NCBI GenBank assembly: GCA_047601745.1
Contig: JASGIS010000001.1
Span: forward strand, 2,542,001 to 2,606,000
Direction of reading: 5' to 3'
From: JAKPAM01 sp047601745
GTDB taxonomy: Bacteria; Pseudomonadota; Gammaproteobacteria; Burkholderiales; Burkholderiaceae_E
Length of the DNA: 64,000 bases
Shown: positions 53,158 to 62,764 of the stretch, piece by piece
How the letters are laid out: the number at the start of each line of letters is the position of its first letter
Numbering within the stretch: the first letter of the stretch is position 1
Program-made: the position numbers and the translations under genes
The notes under the pieces: model-generated
The model's database searches: none
What the model saw: only the letters and a program-made list of their open reading frames with translations
Told to the model about the DNA's origin: nothing

Positions 53158-54585
53158 TCAGGCGCCGTAGCCGGCGATCGCCTTGACTTCGAGGTACTCG
53201 TCGAGACCGAACTTACCCCACTCGCGGCCGTTGCCCGACTGCTTGTAGCCGCCGAACGGCGCGGTGCGCTCGTTGGGCACGCCGTTCAGGTTGACGTTGC
53301 CGGCGCGGATCCGGCGCGCGACCTTGCGGGCGCGGTCGATCGAGCCGCCGGACACGTAGCCGGCCAGGCCGTACGGCGTGTCGTTGGCGATGCGTACGGC
53401 CTCGTCCTCGTCCTTGTAGCCGATGATCGTCAGCACCGGTCCGAAGATCTCCTCGCGCGCGACCGCCATCTCGTTGGTGACGTTGGCGAACACCGTCGGC
53501 TGCACGTAGAAGCCCTTGTCGACGCCCTGCGGCCGGCCGGGGCCGCCGGCGACCAGCGTCGCGCCTTCCGCGACGCCTTTCTCGAGCAGCGCCTGGATCT
53601 TCTTCCACTGGATCTCGTTGACGACCGGGCCGATCGACGTGTCGGCGGCGCGCGGATCGCCGGCGCGGGTCTGCGTGGCGACGGCCTTGGCGATCTCCAT
53701 CGCTTCGTTCATCTTCGCCTGCGGCACCAGCATCCGGGTCGGCGCGTTGCACGACTGGCCCGAGTTCATGAACACGTGGGCGACGCCGCCGGCCACCGCC
53801 TTCTGCAGGTCGGCGTCGTCGAGGATGATGTTCGGCGACTTGCCGCCCAGCTCCTGGCTGACGCGCTTGACCGTCGTGGCCGCGCGCTGCGCGACGTCGA
53901 TGCCGGCGCGGGTCGAGCCGGTGAACGAGATCATGTCGATGTCCGGGTGTCCGCTCATCGCGGCACCGACGTCCGGACCCAGGCCGTTGATCAGGTTGAA
54001 CACGCCCTTGGGCACGCCGGCCTCGTGCAGGATCTCGGCGAAGATCAGCGCCGACGTCGGCGTGTATTCGGACGGCTTCAGGATCATCGTGCAGCCGGCG
54101 GCCAGCGCGGGCGCGACCTTGCAGGTGATCTGGTTCAGCGGCCAGTTCCACGGCGTGATCATGCCGACGACGCCGATCGGTTCGCGGGTGACGACCGCCG
54201 AGCCGACCGGCTCGTCGAATTTATATTCCTTCAGCGCGTCGATCGTCGACAGGATGTGGCCCAGGCCGGCGCCGACCTGGAACTTCTCGGCGAACGGCAG
54301 CGGCGCACCCATCTCGTCGGAGATCGACACGCCCAGGTCCTTGGCGCGGCTCTTGTAGATCTCGGCGATCTTCTGCAGCAGCGCGAGCCGTTCTTCGCGC
54401 GTGGTCTGCGAGAACGTTTCGAAGGCGGTGCGGGCGGCCTTGACGGCCTTGTCGACGTCGGCGGCCGACCCCAGCGAAATCTCGTACAGCGGCTGCTCGG
54501 TGGCGGGGTTGATGACCTGGCGGGTCTTCGGCGTGACCGGGTCGACCCAGGCGCCATCGATGTAGAACTGCAGTCGGTTGACCAT
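53158..54585 (-). CDS. Aldehyde dehydrogenase family protein
   Basis: A 475-residue NAD(P)-dependent aldehyde dehydrogenase. The catalytic nucleophile is C279 (NSGQSCNAPTR), the general base E245 (SQELGGKSPN), and the Asn of the oxyanion hole is in TPWNWPLNQ (~144-152). The cofactor-binding KPSEYTPTSA and FTGSTRAG are present, as are EEIFGPVL and the C-terminal FGGYKQSGNGREWG. The substrate is not fixed; the sequence is of the broad aldehyde/betaine-type group. It is monocistronic. Confidence 0.93.
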   Translation of the reverse strand: MVNRLQFYIDGAWVDPVTPKTRQVINPATEQPLYEISLGSAADVDKAVKAARTAFETFSQTTREERLALLQKIAEIYKSRAKDLGVSISDEMGAPLPFAEKFQVGAGLGHILSTIDALKEYKFDEPVGSAVVTREPIGVVGMITPWNWPLNQITCKVAPALAAGCTMILKPSEYTPTSALIFAEILHEAGVPKGVFNLINGLGPDVGAAMSGHPDIDMISFTGSTRAGIDVAQRAATTVKRVSQELGGKSPNIILDDADLQKAVAGGVAHVFMNSGQSCNAPTRMLVPQAKMNEAMEIAKAVATQTRAGDPRAADTSIGPVVNEIQWKKIQALLEKGVAEGATLVAGGPGRPQGVDKGFYVQPTVFANVTNEMAVAREEIFGPVLTIIGYKDEDEAVRIANDTPYGLAGYVSGGSIDRARKVARRIRAGNVNLNGVPNERTAPFGGYKQSGNGREWGKFGLDEYLEVKAIAGYGA

Positions 54586-54706
54586 CTCGTCAGTCTCCTT
54601 GATGGGGTATCGGCAAAACGATCAGTATAGGCCAGCCGCCGGGGGCTTTCAGGCGGCCGGCATCGCCCGGGAGTCCGGTTCCGGTCCGATGCCGCGCGCG
54701 GCCTGC

Positions 54707-56431
54707 TCAGAACAGGTCGACGTCGGCCGGAGCCGGTTCGGCCGCATCCTCGTCGAACCGGTCGCGGATCCAGGCCGGCTCCTGGTCGAGCGCGCCGATC
54801 GGGTCGACCGGCAGCACGCGCTGCTGCACGACCGCCTGCGCGAGCTGCATGCGGCGGCCCGAGCCGATGCGGCTCGCCTCCCAGGCCATCGCGATCGCGG
54901 TCGTCATGTGATACAGGCTCGCGGCGGTCTGGCGGGCGAACACGTCGCCGTCGGCACCCAGGCCGGCGACGTGGCGGGCGCGGGCGACGACGCGCTCGAG
55001 CGTGCCGGCGATCACGCGGCGCGCGTTCGGATGCAGCGACGCCTGTTCGAGCAACCGGCGCAGGTGGCCGTCGAGCGCGTCGAGCGACGCTTCGCGGCGG
55101 ATCGCGCGCAGCACGTCGAGCGCGACGATGTTGCTCGTGCCTTCCCAGATCGAGCCGAGGTGCGCGTCGCGAACGAGCCGCGGATCGGTCCAGTCCTCGA
55201 TGTAGCCGCAGCCGCCGCGTACCTCCATCGCGTCGCCCGTCACCTTGCGCGCGTCGCGGCACGCGCGGTACTTGATCAGCGGCGTCAGGATCCGGGCCAG
55301 CGGGTAGAGATCGCGTTCGCCGGCGTCCGAGCGGCGCAGCGCCTCGGCGGTCTGGAACACCATCGTGCGCGCCTGTTCGGCGGGCAGCAGCAGCTTGACC
55401 AGTTGCCGGCGCATCAGCGGCATGTCGACCAGCCGCTTGCCGAACGCGCGGCGCTCGCGGGCGATGAACAGCGCTTCGCTGCACGCCCGCCGCATCAGGC
55501 CGGCGGCGCGCACGCCGTTGGACAGCCGCGAGTTGTTGACCATGTCGGCCATCTGCACGAAGCCGCGGCCGGCCTCGCCGACCAGCCAGGCGCGCGCGCC
55601 TTCGAGGCGGATCTCGCCGCTGGCCATCGAGCGCGTGCCCAGCTTGTCCTTCAGGCGGATGATCCGGTACGCATTGGCCGAGCCGTCGGGCAGCCGGCGC
55701 GGCAGCAGGAACAGCGACACGCCCTTCATGCCGGCCGGCGCGCCGTCGATGCGCGCGAGGACCATCGCCAGGTCGGCGTCGGGGTTCGAGCAGAACCACT
55801 TGTCGCCGTGCAGCATGAAGCCGTCGCCGTCGGGCGTCGCCCGGGTCGTCGTGGCGGCCACGTCGGAGCCGGCGCCCTGTTCGGTCATGAACATCGCACC
55901 CTGGTACAGTTCCTCGAACTGCTGCGTGGTCAGCCGGTCCAGGTAGCGTTCGACCAGCGCGGGCTCGCCGAACTTGCGCAGCGTGCGGGTCAGCGAATCG
56001 GTCATCGACAGCGGGCAGCACAGGCCGAACTCGGCCTGTACCAGCAGATAGGTCAGCGCGTACTTGGCGATCGCCGGCATCGGCGCGTCCCAGCCCAGCA
56101 CGCCGCCACGGTGCGACATCGCGGCCAGCCCGTACTCGGCGAACGCGACCTTCTCGAGCTCGACGTAGGCCGGGTGCTTGACGACGCGCTGCCGGTCGAC
56201 GCCCTGGCGGTTGCGGTGCTCGAGCACCGGCGGGTTCTTGTCCGCCGTGTGCGCCAGCGTGTCGAGTTCGCCGCCGGCCTGCGCGCCGAGCCGCTCCAGG
56301 TGCGGCGCCAGATGCGCGAGCAGGTCCGCGGGCAGGTAGACGGCCAGCAGCCTGGCCATCTCCGGGTCGCTGGTGTACAGGTTGACGCCGTGCTGATCGG
56401 GTACCGGGTGTTCGTTCGAGGCCGTCGTCAT
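54707..56431 (-). CDS. Acyl-CoA dehydrogenase family protein (AidB/isovaleryl-like, long form)
   Basis: A 574-residue flavoprotein with the AidB-like long N-terminal domain (~1-160), a beta domain starting at FMTEQGAGSDVAATTTRA (~180-200) with GDKWFCSNPDADL, and a C-terminal domain containing RERRAFGKRLVDMPLMR, MEVRGGCGYIEDW and GSIWEGTSNIVALDVLR. In AidB the same layout occurs with uncertain enzymatic activity; other members are true dehydrogenases. The C-terminal ~30 residues are acidic. It is separate from neighbours by 100-130 bases. Confidence 0.88.
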   Translation of the reverse strand: MTTASNEHPVPDQHGVNLYTSDPEMARLLAVYLPADLLAHLAPHLERLGAQAGGELDTLAHTADKNPPVLEHRNRQGVDRQRVVKHPAYVELEKVAFAEYGLAAMSHRGGVLGWDAPMPAIAKYALTYLLVQAEFGLCCPLSMTDSLTRTLRKFGEPALVERYLDRLTTQQFEELYQGAMFMTEQGAGSDVAATTTRATPDGDGFMLHGDKWFCSNPDADLAMVLARIDGAPAGMKGVSLFLLPRRLPDGSANAYRIIRLKDKLGTRSMASGEIRLEGARAWLVGEAGRGFVQMADMVNNSRLSNGVRAAGLMRRACSEALFIARERRAFGKRLVDMPLMRRQLVKLLLPAEQARTMVFQTAEALRRSDAGERDLYPLARILTPLIKYRACRDARKVTGDAMEVRGGCGYIEDWTDPRLVRDAHLGSIWEGTSNIVALDVLRAIRREASLDALDGHLRRLLEQASLHPNARRVIAGTLERVVARARHVAGLGADGDVFARQTAASLYHMTTAIAMAWEASRIGSGRRMQLAQAVVQQRVLPVDPIGALDQEPAWIRDRFDEDAAEPAPADVDLF

Positions 56432-56563
56432 GATGTCCCTCCGTCGTTGGATCGCGAATCGAGGCGACGCCGGCCGATGCTCCGGCCGGATCGCGGGAAT
56501 CGATCAGCGCCTCGTCGAGGCGAGAGCATCCGCAAAAACGCGACGGCCGTCCAATCGCGGCGC

Positions 56564-56893
56564 TCAGCCGATCAGGCCGATCAACACCGCGATCGCCAGC
56601 GCGGCGCCGGCCAGGACGGGCAGCGCGCGCGGACGATAGGTGAGGGCGAGACCCACCGCCATGGCCGCGAACGTGGCGGCGCCCAGCCAGGCCGCGATCG
56701 CGATCGACGCGTTCCATCGTGTCAGGCAGACGGCCAGCGCGGCGGCCAGCAGCAGCCAGCCGGTGGTGCGCCAGCCCAGCGTCGCGCGCCGCCCGACCTC
56801 GCGCCCCAGGACCTGGAGCTGATGTCGGGGCATGGCCAGGCTCAGCGCGAAGAACGCGGCGAAGCCGAGGGTAGTGGCGGTCCAGATCGTCAT
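56564..56893 (-). CDS. DUF3325 membrane protein of the siderophore-uptake operon
   Basis: A 109-residue small membrane protein with three to four hydrophobic segments, starting MTIWTATTLGFAAFFALSLA and including the ALPRHQ-type loop (LAMPRHQLQVLGR). DUF3325 genes regularly end operons with a PepSY-TM protein after TonB-dependent siderophore receptors; the role in iron release is not established. Its start overlaps the stop of the PepSY gene (56890-56893). Confidence 0.82.
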   Translation of the reverse strand: MTIWTATTLGFAAFFALSLAMPRHQLQVLGREVGRRATLGWRTTGWLLLAAALAVCLTRWNASIAIAAWLGAATFAAMAVGLALTYRPRALPVLAGAALAIAVLIGLIG

Positions 56894-58593
56894 GTCGGTC
56901 GGGCCTGTGCGGCGGTGGCGGCGCGGGGCGCGGGGCGGGTCAGGGGCTTCGCGGGGCGCAGCAGGCGCCAGGCGATGCATCCGTGCACGGCGGCGAGCGC
57001 CAGCATCGCCAGGTCGAAGCCGGCGATCGCCCATTGGCCGCGCATCAGGCTCGTCGACAAGCCTGCGCCGCCGGTGGCGGCGTTCAGCAGCGGCAGCGTC
57101 GCGAACAGCACGGCGGCCAGGCCGAACTGCTCGATCCACGCCGGCCGGTGCGCGCGCAGCGCGGCGTGCGCGAGGCTGGCCACCCACGCGATGAAGAACA
57201 CGCGGATCTCCCAATCGCTGCGCTCGGCCAGATCGACCGGCAGCAGCCGGTTGCTCCAGAAGTACGCGGCGACCGCCAGCGACAGGCCGGCGATGCCGGC
57301 GACGTTCAGCACCTCGACCAGCCGGTGTCCACGCGGCGTGCGGCCGAGCTTGCGGCGCTCGGGCAGCCGTTTGACGACCCATAACACCATCCCGGTGCCG
57401 ACCATCATCGTGCCGGCGACGCCCGACAGGAACAGCAGCCAGCGCACCGACGGTCCGGCGAACCGGCCGAGGTGGGCGGCGGTGGTCACGTTGAGGATCG
57501 CGGTCGAGGTAGACGGCTGCGTCGCGGCGGTGCCGGCGCGGGGCATGCCGGTGGCCGCGTCGAAGACCAGTCGCTGCGGGGTGCCGCGATCGACGAGGCT
57601 GCGGCCCTCTTCGCTGCGCAGCTCGATGCTGGCGCGGGCCGTGTTCGGTTGCTGCACGACGATCGTGCCGACCCGCGCGCCGTCCCACTGCGCCTGCGCG
57701 GCGGCGATCATCGGGCCGATCGGCGCCATCGCGACCGGTGTCGCGTCGCTGCCGCCGCCACCACCGCCACCGCCGCGGCGTCCGCCCCGTTCGCCGGCCT
57801 CGCCGGGCGCCCGGGCCGGTGCCTGCGCTTGTGCCTGCGCTTGTGCCTGCGCGCCGGGCGCGGCATTGGCCACGCCGCGCCGCTCGGCCAGGTACCGCTG
57901 CATGTCGCCCTGGTAGACGCTGTCCACGCCCCAGGGCATCAGCATCAGCATCAGCAGCAGCAGGCCGCTGAACGTGATGACGAGGTGGAACGGCAGCGCG
58001 AGGACGGCCAGCGCGTTGTGCGCATCGAGCCACGAGCGCTGCCCCTTGCCCGGACGGAACGTGAAGAAGTCGGTGAAGATCTTCTTATGCGTGATGACGC
58101 CGCTGATGATGGCCACCAGCATCGCCATCGTCGCGATGCCGACGATCCAGCGGCCCCAGATCCTCGGCATGCCGTGCAGCTCGAAGTGGAAGCGGTACAG
58201 GAAGCTGCCGCCGCGCGTGGCCCGCGATTCGATCGGCTCGCCGGTCGCCGCGTCCAGGTCGGCGCGTTTGGTGCCCGCGCGTCCGGCCGGCGCGTCGTGC
58301 GGGCGCCAGCTCGCCTCGACCACGGTCTGGCGCGGACCGGGCAGCGACAGCGTCCAGTTGGTCGCGTCGGGCGCCAGCCGCTGCATGCCGTCGATCGCCC
58401 GCTGCGGGGTGTCGGGCACGGGCACCGATCGATGCGACTCGGGCTTCATCCACGCGTTGACCTCGTCGACGAAGTAGCTGAGCGTGCCGGTGAAGAACAC
58501 CGCGTACAGCAGCCAGCCGAGCAGCAGGCTGCTCCACGTATGCAGCCAGGACATCGACTGGCGCAGGCCTTCGGGTTTGCCGTCGGGTCTCAT
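56890..58593 (-). CDS. PepSY-associated TM helix protein (ferric-siderophore reductase-like)
   Basis: A 567-residue inner-membrane protein. The first helix is at ~13-38 (SWLHTWSSLLLGWLLYAVFF), a PepSY-type periplasmic region ~50-160, further helices at ~180-200, ~225-250 and ~370-395, and a C-terminal helix cluster ~430-550. Such proteins (FoxB/FpvG-like relatives) are thought to reduce ferric siderophores. His in the helices (LHTWSS, DAHNALAVLALPFH) could ligate heme. A low-complexity insert (~270-310) has (AQ)n and a run of eight Gly. It overlaps both neighbouring genes by four bases. Confidence 0.85.
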   Translation of the reverse strand: MRPDGKPEGLRQSMSWLHTWSSLLLGWLLYAVFFTGTLSYFVDEVNAWMKPESHRSVPVPDTPQRAIDGMQRLAPDATNWTLSLPGPRQTVVEASWRPHDAPAGRAGTKRADLDAATGEPIESRATRGGSFLYRFHFELHGMPRIWGRWIVGIATMAMLVAIISGVITHKKIFTDFFTFRPGKGQRSWLDAHNALAVLALPFHLVITFSGLLLLMLMLMPWGVDSVYQGDMQRYLAERRGVANAAPGAQAQAQAQAQAPARAPGEAGERGGRRGGGGGGGGSDATPVAMAPIGPMIAAAQAQWDGARVGTIVVQQPNTARASIELRSEEGRSLVDRGTPQRLVFDAATGMPRAGTAATQPSTSTAILNVTTAAHLGRFAGPSVRWLLFLSGVAGTMMVGTGMVLWVVKRLPERRKLGRTPRGHRLVEVLNVAGIAGLSLAVAAYFWSNRLLPVDLAERSDWEIRVFFIAWVASLAHAALRAHRPAWIEQFGLAAVLFATLPLLNAATGGAGLSTSLMRGQWAIAGFDLAMLALAAVHGCIAWRLLRPAKPLTRPAPRAATAAQARPT

Positions 58594-58952
58594 GCCAGCG
58601 CTCCGCGGAACCAGATCGCCCAGCCGGCCAGCACGACCGCGGGCAGCACGATGCCGAGCCAGGCGCGCCGCGTCGTCGCGCAGCCGAACGCCCACAGCGC
58701 GGCGATCGCGTGGACGACGAAGCTGAGCATGGTCGCGGTCAGCACTGCGTCGGCGCGCGGCATGCCCGCCTGCGCGAGCATCAGGCCGAGTCCGGCCGCC
58801 GTCGCCGCGGCCAGCGCGTAGCCGCCGCCGATCGCGGCCAGCGCGCGCGAGGCGACGGCCCGGCGGTAGCGGCCCAGCGGCAAGGCCGGGGCCTTGGCCG
58901 TGCGCCCGCCAGCGGCGCGGCCGGCGGCTTCGGGTGTCGATGTCGGGTTCAT
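58590..58952 (-). CDS. DUF3649 membrane protein
   Basis: A 120-residue small membrane protein with three hydrophobic segments: ~38-58 (RALAAIGGGYALAAATAAGL), ~64-84 and ~95-115. DUF3649 partners DUF3325 and PepSY-TM proteins in siderophore uptake operons; its biochemical role is unknown. The start MNPTST was chosen because AGGAGAA precedes it; an in-frame ATG five codons upstream lacks one. It is 46 bases after the receptor gene and overlaps the PepSY gene start. Confidence 0.82.
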   Translation of the reverse strand: MNPTSTPEAAGRAAGGRTAKAPALPLGRYRRAVASRALAAIGGGYALAAATAAGLGLMLAQAGMPRADAVLTATMLSFVVHAIAALWAFGCATTRRAWLGIVLPAVVLAGWAIWFRGALA

Positions 58953-58998
58953 CGGTTCTCCTGTCATGCGGGATGGGCGTCGCGGCGAGTCGTCCCGC

Positions 58999-61638
58999 TC
59001 AGAACGCGATCTGCGCGGTCAGCACCACGCGCCGGCCCGGGCCGTAGATCAGCGTGCCGGTCGGCGGGGCGGTGCTGCCGACATAAGTGGTGCGGTCCAG
59101 CGCGTTGACGACGTTCAGGTTCACGTTCAGGTCGTTGCCGTTGACCCGGTGCCGCCAGAACAGCCCCAGGTCGAGCACGCCGTAGCCGGCAATCCAGTCG
59201 GCGCCGCTGGCCGTATAGGTCGTGTGCATCTTGCTCTGCGCGCGCAGGCCCACGCCCAGCGACAGCGAGCCCCACGGCGATCCCTGCACCAGCGCGACGC
59301 GGTTCCACAGCGACAGCCCGTGCCGGGGGATCGACGCGAACGAGCGTCCGCGCTGGAACGCGTCCTCGGTGTCGACGATCTCGGTGTCCAGGAACGTATA
59401 GGCGAGCGATGCCTGCCAGCCGCGCAGGACCTCGCCCGACAGCGTCATTTCGACGCCCTGCGATCGCTGCAGGCCGTCGAGCGTGTACGAGCAGTAGAAC
59501 GGGTCGGACGGGTCGGTCACCGTGCTGTCGCAGGTGTTCGCGTTGTTGGCCCGGGCGATGTTCTTCTTGTCGATGCGGAACAGCGCCAGCGTGAACATGC
59601 CGGCGCCTTCGTTCAGGTCCTGCTTGTAGCCGATCTCGTACTGCACGCCCTGCTCGGGCTTGAGCAGCGCGTTGCCCGATGCGTCGCGCCGGGTCAGCGA
59701 CGACTGGGGCGCGAACGATTGCCCATAGCTGGCATACAGCGTCGCGTGCGGCGTAATGTCGTGCATCGCCGCGACCCTCGGCGACCAGCGGCTGGTCTTG
59801 AACGGCGTGTCGTCGGCGCGCCGGCCGGTGTTCCAGTTGTAGCTGCCGCGCGCCAGGTTGTCGTACTGCGACCAGCCGGCGCCGATCATCAAGCGCGTGC
59901 GGCCATCGGGCAGGTGGATCAGGTCCTGCAGGTAGAAATTGGTATCGCGGCGCTCGGCCCACGGCACCATGAACGCGGCCTGCGACATCACCACGTCGCG
60001 CCACGGCCAGACGCCGTTGTCCAGCGTGCCGATGTTCAACGGCAGCGCGCCATAGCGCCCGGGCCGCACGACGGCGCCGGTGCGCGGGTTGACGTAGCCG
60101 CCGGTGTCGAACTCGCCGCTGACCGTGGGCCGGCTCATGCTCCGCGTGCGGCTGATGCCGTAGCCGATGCCGGCGAGCCAGTCGTGCCGCAGTCCGCCGG
60201 TGCGGGCCTTGCCCGAGACGTCGATGCCGCCCGACAGGCTCTCCCATTGCGAAGGCGGCGAGAAGCTGACCGAGCGCGGGATGTTGCCGTCGATCGGATC
60301 CGGCGGCGTGCCGCCGCCGCCCGAGCCCGACGGGCGCGTCACCTGGTACCACTGCTCGGAGCGCTGCCAGCTCAGGTTCGCGGCGATCTTCAGGTCGTCG
60401 GCGGGACGCCACTGCGCGTTCCACAGCAGCGTATCGGCCTCGCGGTCCGCGCGATCGTTCAGATGGCCGAGGAACGAGCGGTCGCGCGGGATCGGGTAAT
60501 ACTCGCCGCTGACGGTCTTCTTGCTGTTCTCCTTCTCGGGAACCGCGCGCAGGTCGGTGCGTTCATAAGTGAGCGTGGTGTCGAAGCGCGACGACGGATT
60601 CCAGCGCACGGCGGCCAGGAAGCTGTTGGGCTTGGACCAGACGTGCGCCTGATCGTCCTCGTAGCGCGACAGGCTGCCCACCAGCCGGTACTGCAGCGTC
60701 TTGTCGGCGTTCAGCGGGCCGGTCAGGTCCGCCATCGTCGCGATGCTGCCCTCGCTGTCGGTGCGGGCGCGCAGCACGTAGCGCGCGTCGGCGCGGGGGC
60801 GCTTGTAGTTGTAGTTGAGCACGCCGCCCGGCTGCGCGGCCCCGTAGTACAGCGAGGCCGGCCCGCGCAGCAGCTCGACCGATTCGAGGCTGTCGGTGCC
60901 GCGCATGCCGGCGCCGCCGCCGTAGATCCGGTTGCCGTTGATCAGCATCTGGCCGTCGTTGCCGCTGGCATTGCTGAAACCGCGGATGCTCAGGTAGCGG
61001 TCCATGTTGATGCCGATGTCCGACTGGCCGTTGTTGGCCGTCACGCCGGTGAAGCGTTCGATCGTGTCGTAGATGTTCTGGTCGCCGCGTTCGACGATCA
61101 GCGCCTCGCTGGCCTGCGAGATGCTGAATGGCGTCATCCGCGGCGGCAGGTCGAGCTTGGTCGCCACGCTGCTGACCCGGTCGGCCAGGTACGGCGAGGC
61201 CGGCTCGCGCGAGGCCGATACCGTGATCGCCGGCAGCGTCTGCGTCGCATCGGCCGAGCCGGACGGCGGCGAAGCGGGCGGCGCCGAGGCCGCGTCGCGC
61301 ACGCTGAGCGCGCCGCTGGGCGTCGTCACCAGCTCGAGCCCGGTGCCGCGCAGCGCTTGGCGGATCGCGTCGGTCGCGCGCATCGTGCCGTCGACCGGCG
61401 ACGCGCGCCTGCCTTCGATCAGCATCGGTTCGGCGACGATGCCGCGGCCCGACTGCCGGGCGATGCGCCGCAACGCGTCGCCGAGGTCGCCGGCCGGAAT
61501 CGCATAGTGCTGGACCTCGTCGGAGGCCGGGACGGCCGGAGCGGCCTCGGGCCGGGACTGCGCGCTGACGGGCGACGCGACGGACAGGACGGCCAGGGCG
61601 GCGAGCGCCAGCGCCGTGGGGCGGCAGGACAACGACAT
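58999..61638 (-). CDS. TonB-dependent siderophore receptor with signalling (STN) domain
   Basis: An 879-residue outer-membrane receptor. The signal peptide ends near VSA|QS (~27), and the secretin/TonB N-terminal (STN) domain is at ~42-115 (HYAIPAGDLGDALRRIARQS). The plug follows at ~150-270 (ERGDQNIYDTIERFTGV, SIRGF, LLRGPASLYYGAAQPGG). The 22-strand barrel runs to the terminal ...VLTAQIAF with Phe last, as for outer-membrane insertion. The STN domain fits transcriptional signalling to the FecR/FecI pair just upstream. The start is supported by GGAGAGAG. The siderophore is unknown. Confidence 0.93.
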   Translation of the reverse strand: MSLSCRPTALALAALAVLSVASPVSAQSRPEAAPAVPASDEVQHYAIPAGDLGDALRRIARQSGRGIVAEPMLIEGRRASPVDGTMRATDAIRQALRGTGLELVTTPSGALSVRDAASAPPASPPSGSADATQTLPAITVSASREPASPYLADRVSSVATKLDLPPRMTPFSISQASEALIVERGDQNIYDTIERFTGVTANNGQSDIGINMDRYLSIRGFSNASGNDGQMLINGNRIYGGGAGMRGTDSLESVELLRGPASLYYGAAQPGGVLNYNYKRPRADARYVLRARTDSEGSIATMADLTGPLNADKTLQYRLVGSLSRYEDDQAHVWSKPNSFLAAVRWNPSSRFDTTLTYERTDLRAVPEKENSKKTVSGEYYPIPRDRSFLGHLNDRADREADTLLWNAQWRPADDLKIAANLSWQRSEQWYQVTRPSGSGGGGTPPDPIDGNIPRSVSFSPPSQWESLSGGIDVSGKARTGGLRHDWLAGIGYGISRTRSMSRPTVSGEFDTGGYVNPRTGAVVRPGRYGALPLNIGTLDNGVWPWRDVVMSQAAFMVPWAERRDTNFYLQDLIHLPDGRTRLMIGAGWSQYDNLARGSYNWNTGRRADDTPFKTSRWSPRVAAMHDITPHATLYASYGQSFAPQSSLTRRDASGNALLKPEQGVQYEIGYKQDLNEGAGMFTLALFRIDKKNIARANNANTCDSTVTDPSDPFYCSYTLDGLQRSQGVEMTLSGEVLRGWQASLAYTFLDTEIVDTEDAFQRGRSFASIPRHGLSLWNRVALVQGSPWGSLSLGVGLRAQSKMHTTYTASGADWIAGYGVLDLGLFWRHRVNGNDLNVNLNVVNALDRTTYVGSTAPPTGTLIYGPGRRVVLTAQIAF

Positions 61639-61755
61639 CGACGGAACTCTCTCCATGACAGGCCGCATCGCGCGGCAATGTCGGGAGGACGCACGACGCC
61701 GTCCGAACCCCTCATCGCGAGAGAAAGATTCTTGCTCATCCCCTGTCGATCTCGC

Positions 61756-62760
61756 TCATCTCGCGTTGATCCACGTGATCCATCCGCTGAAGCGGGTCAC
61801 CGCGATCGGCAATGCGTCGGCCAGCATGCGCAGCGCCCGCTGCGGCTCGTCGAGCGGAAACACGCCGAAGACCCGCAGCGCCGCCGCCCGCTCGCTGATC
61901 CGTATCAGCCCGTGCTGGTACGGACGCAGCGCCGCCACGACTTCGCCGAGCGGCGCGTTGCGGACGTCGAGCACGCCGTCGGTCCAGGCCGCCTGCGCAT
62001 CGCTGCCGGCGCCGATCTCGATGCGCGCGTCGTCGTGGCGCCATCCGAGCGACTGTCCGGCGGTCAGCGGGCGCGCGACCCCGGAGCGGTCGAGCCAGCT
62101 CGCATGGCCGGCGAGCACGGCGATCGACGTCCGCGCGTCGCCGAGCCGAGCCGCGATCCGTGCCGGTTCGGCGCCGGCCACCCGCAGACGCGCCGGACCC
62201 GCCCGCAGCACGAAGGGCTGCGGGCCGTCGCCGATCTCGACCACGCATTGGCCGCCGAGCAGCGTCAGCTCGCGCCCCCGCGAATCGGCCCGGAAGTCGG
62301 CGCTCGATCGCGCATCGAGGGTCAGCGCCGAGCCGTCGGCGAGCGTGATCCGCCGGCGCTCGGCGGTGCGCGTATGCCAGTCCGCCAGCAGCGATCGCGG
62401 CGGCAGCCAGTCATCGAGCACGATCGCGCCGCTGCCGAGCGCCAGCATCGCCAGGCCGCCCTGCAGCGTCCGGCGGCGGGTCCGCGACGGCGCCGGCTCG
62501 GGCTGCGTCAGGACCTGGTAGCTGGCCTGGCGCACGCCCTCGTGGCGTGCATCGAGGTCGCGGATCCGGGCCACCGGCACGGTCGCGACGCGGTCGACGC
62601 GGCGCCAGGCCTCGCGGTGAGCGGGATTCGCGCTCAGCCAGTCCTGCAGCGCCTGATGGTCGGCGTCGGTCGCCAGGCCCGAATCGAGCCGCACGCGCCA
62701 GTCGACCGCCGCGCGCAGCAGCGACATCGCCGGGTTCTCGTCGATCGCCGCGCCGGGCAT
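61756..62760 (-). CDS. FecR family anti-sigma regulator
   Basis: A 334-residue FecR/FpvR-type protein. The N-terminal anti-sigma region has AVDWRVRLDSG and DWLSANPAHREAWRRV (~18-53). A membrane segment is at ~99-117 (GGLAMLALGSGAIVLDDWL), and the periplasmic FecR domain is ~135-240 (ITLADGSALTLDARS, GQCVVEI). It transmits the receptor signal across the membrane to the ECF sigma factor, whose stop is four bases upstream. The C-terminal part resembles the STN-like fold that contacts the receptor. Confidence 0.9.
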   Translation of the reverse strand: MPGAAIDENPAMSLLRAAVDWRVRLDSGLATDADHQALQDWLSANPAHREAWRRVDRVATVPVARIRDLDARHEGVRQASYQVLTQPEPAPSRTRRRTLQGGLAMLALGSGAIVLDDWLPPRSLLADWHTRTAERRRITLADGSALTLDARSSADFRADSRGRELTLLGGQCVVEIGDGPQPFVLRAGPARLRVAGAEPARIAARLGDARTSIAVLAGHASWLDRSGVARPLTAGQSLGWRHDDARIEIGAGSDAQAAWTDGVLDVRNAPLGEVVAALRPYQHGLIRISERAAALRVFGVFPLDEPQRALRMLADALPIAVTRFSGWITWINAR

Positions 62761-62764
62761 GCGA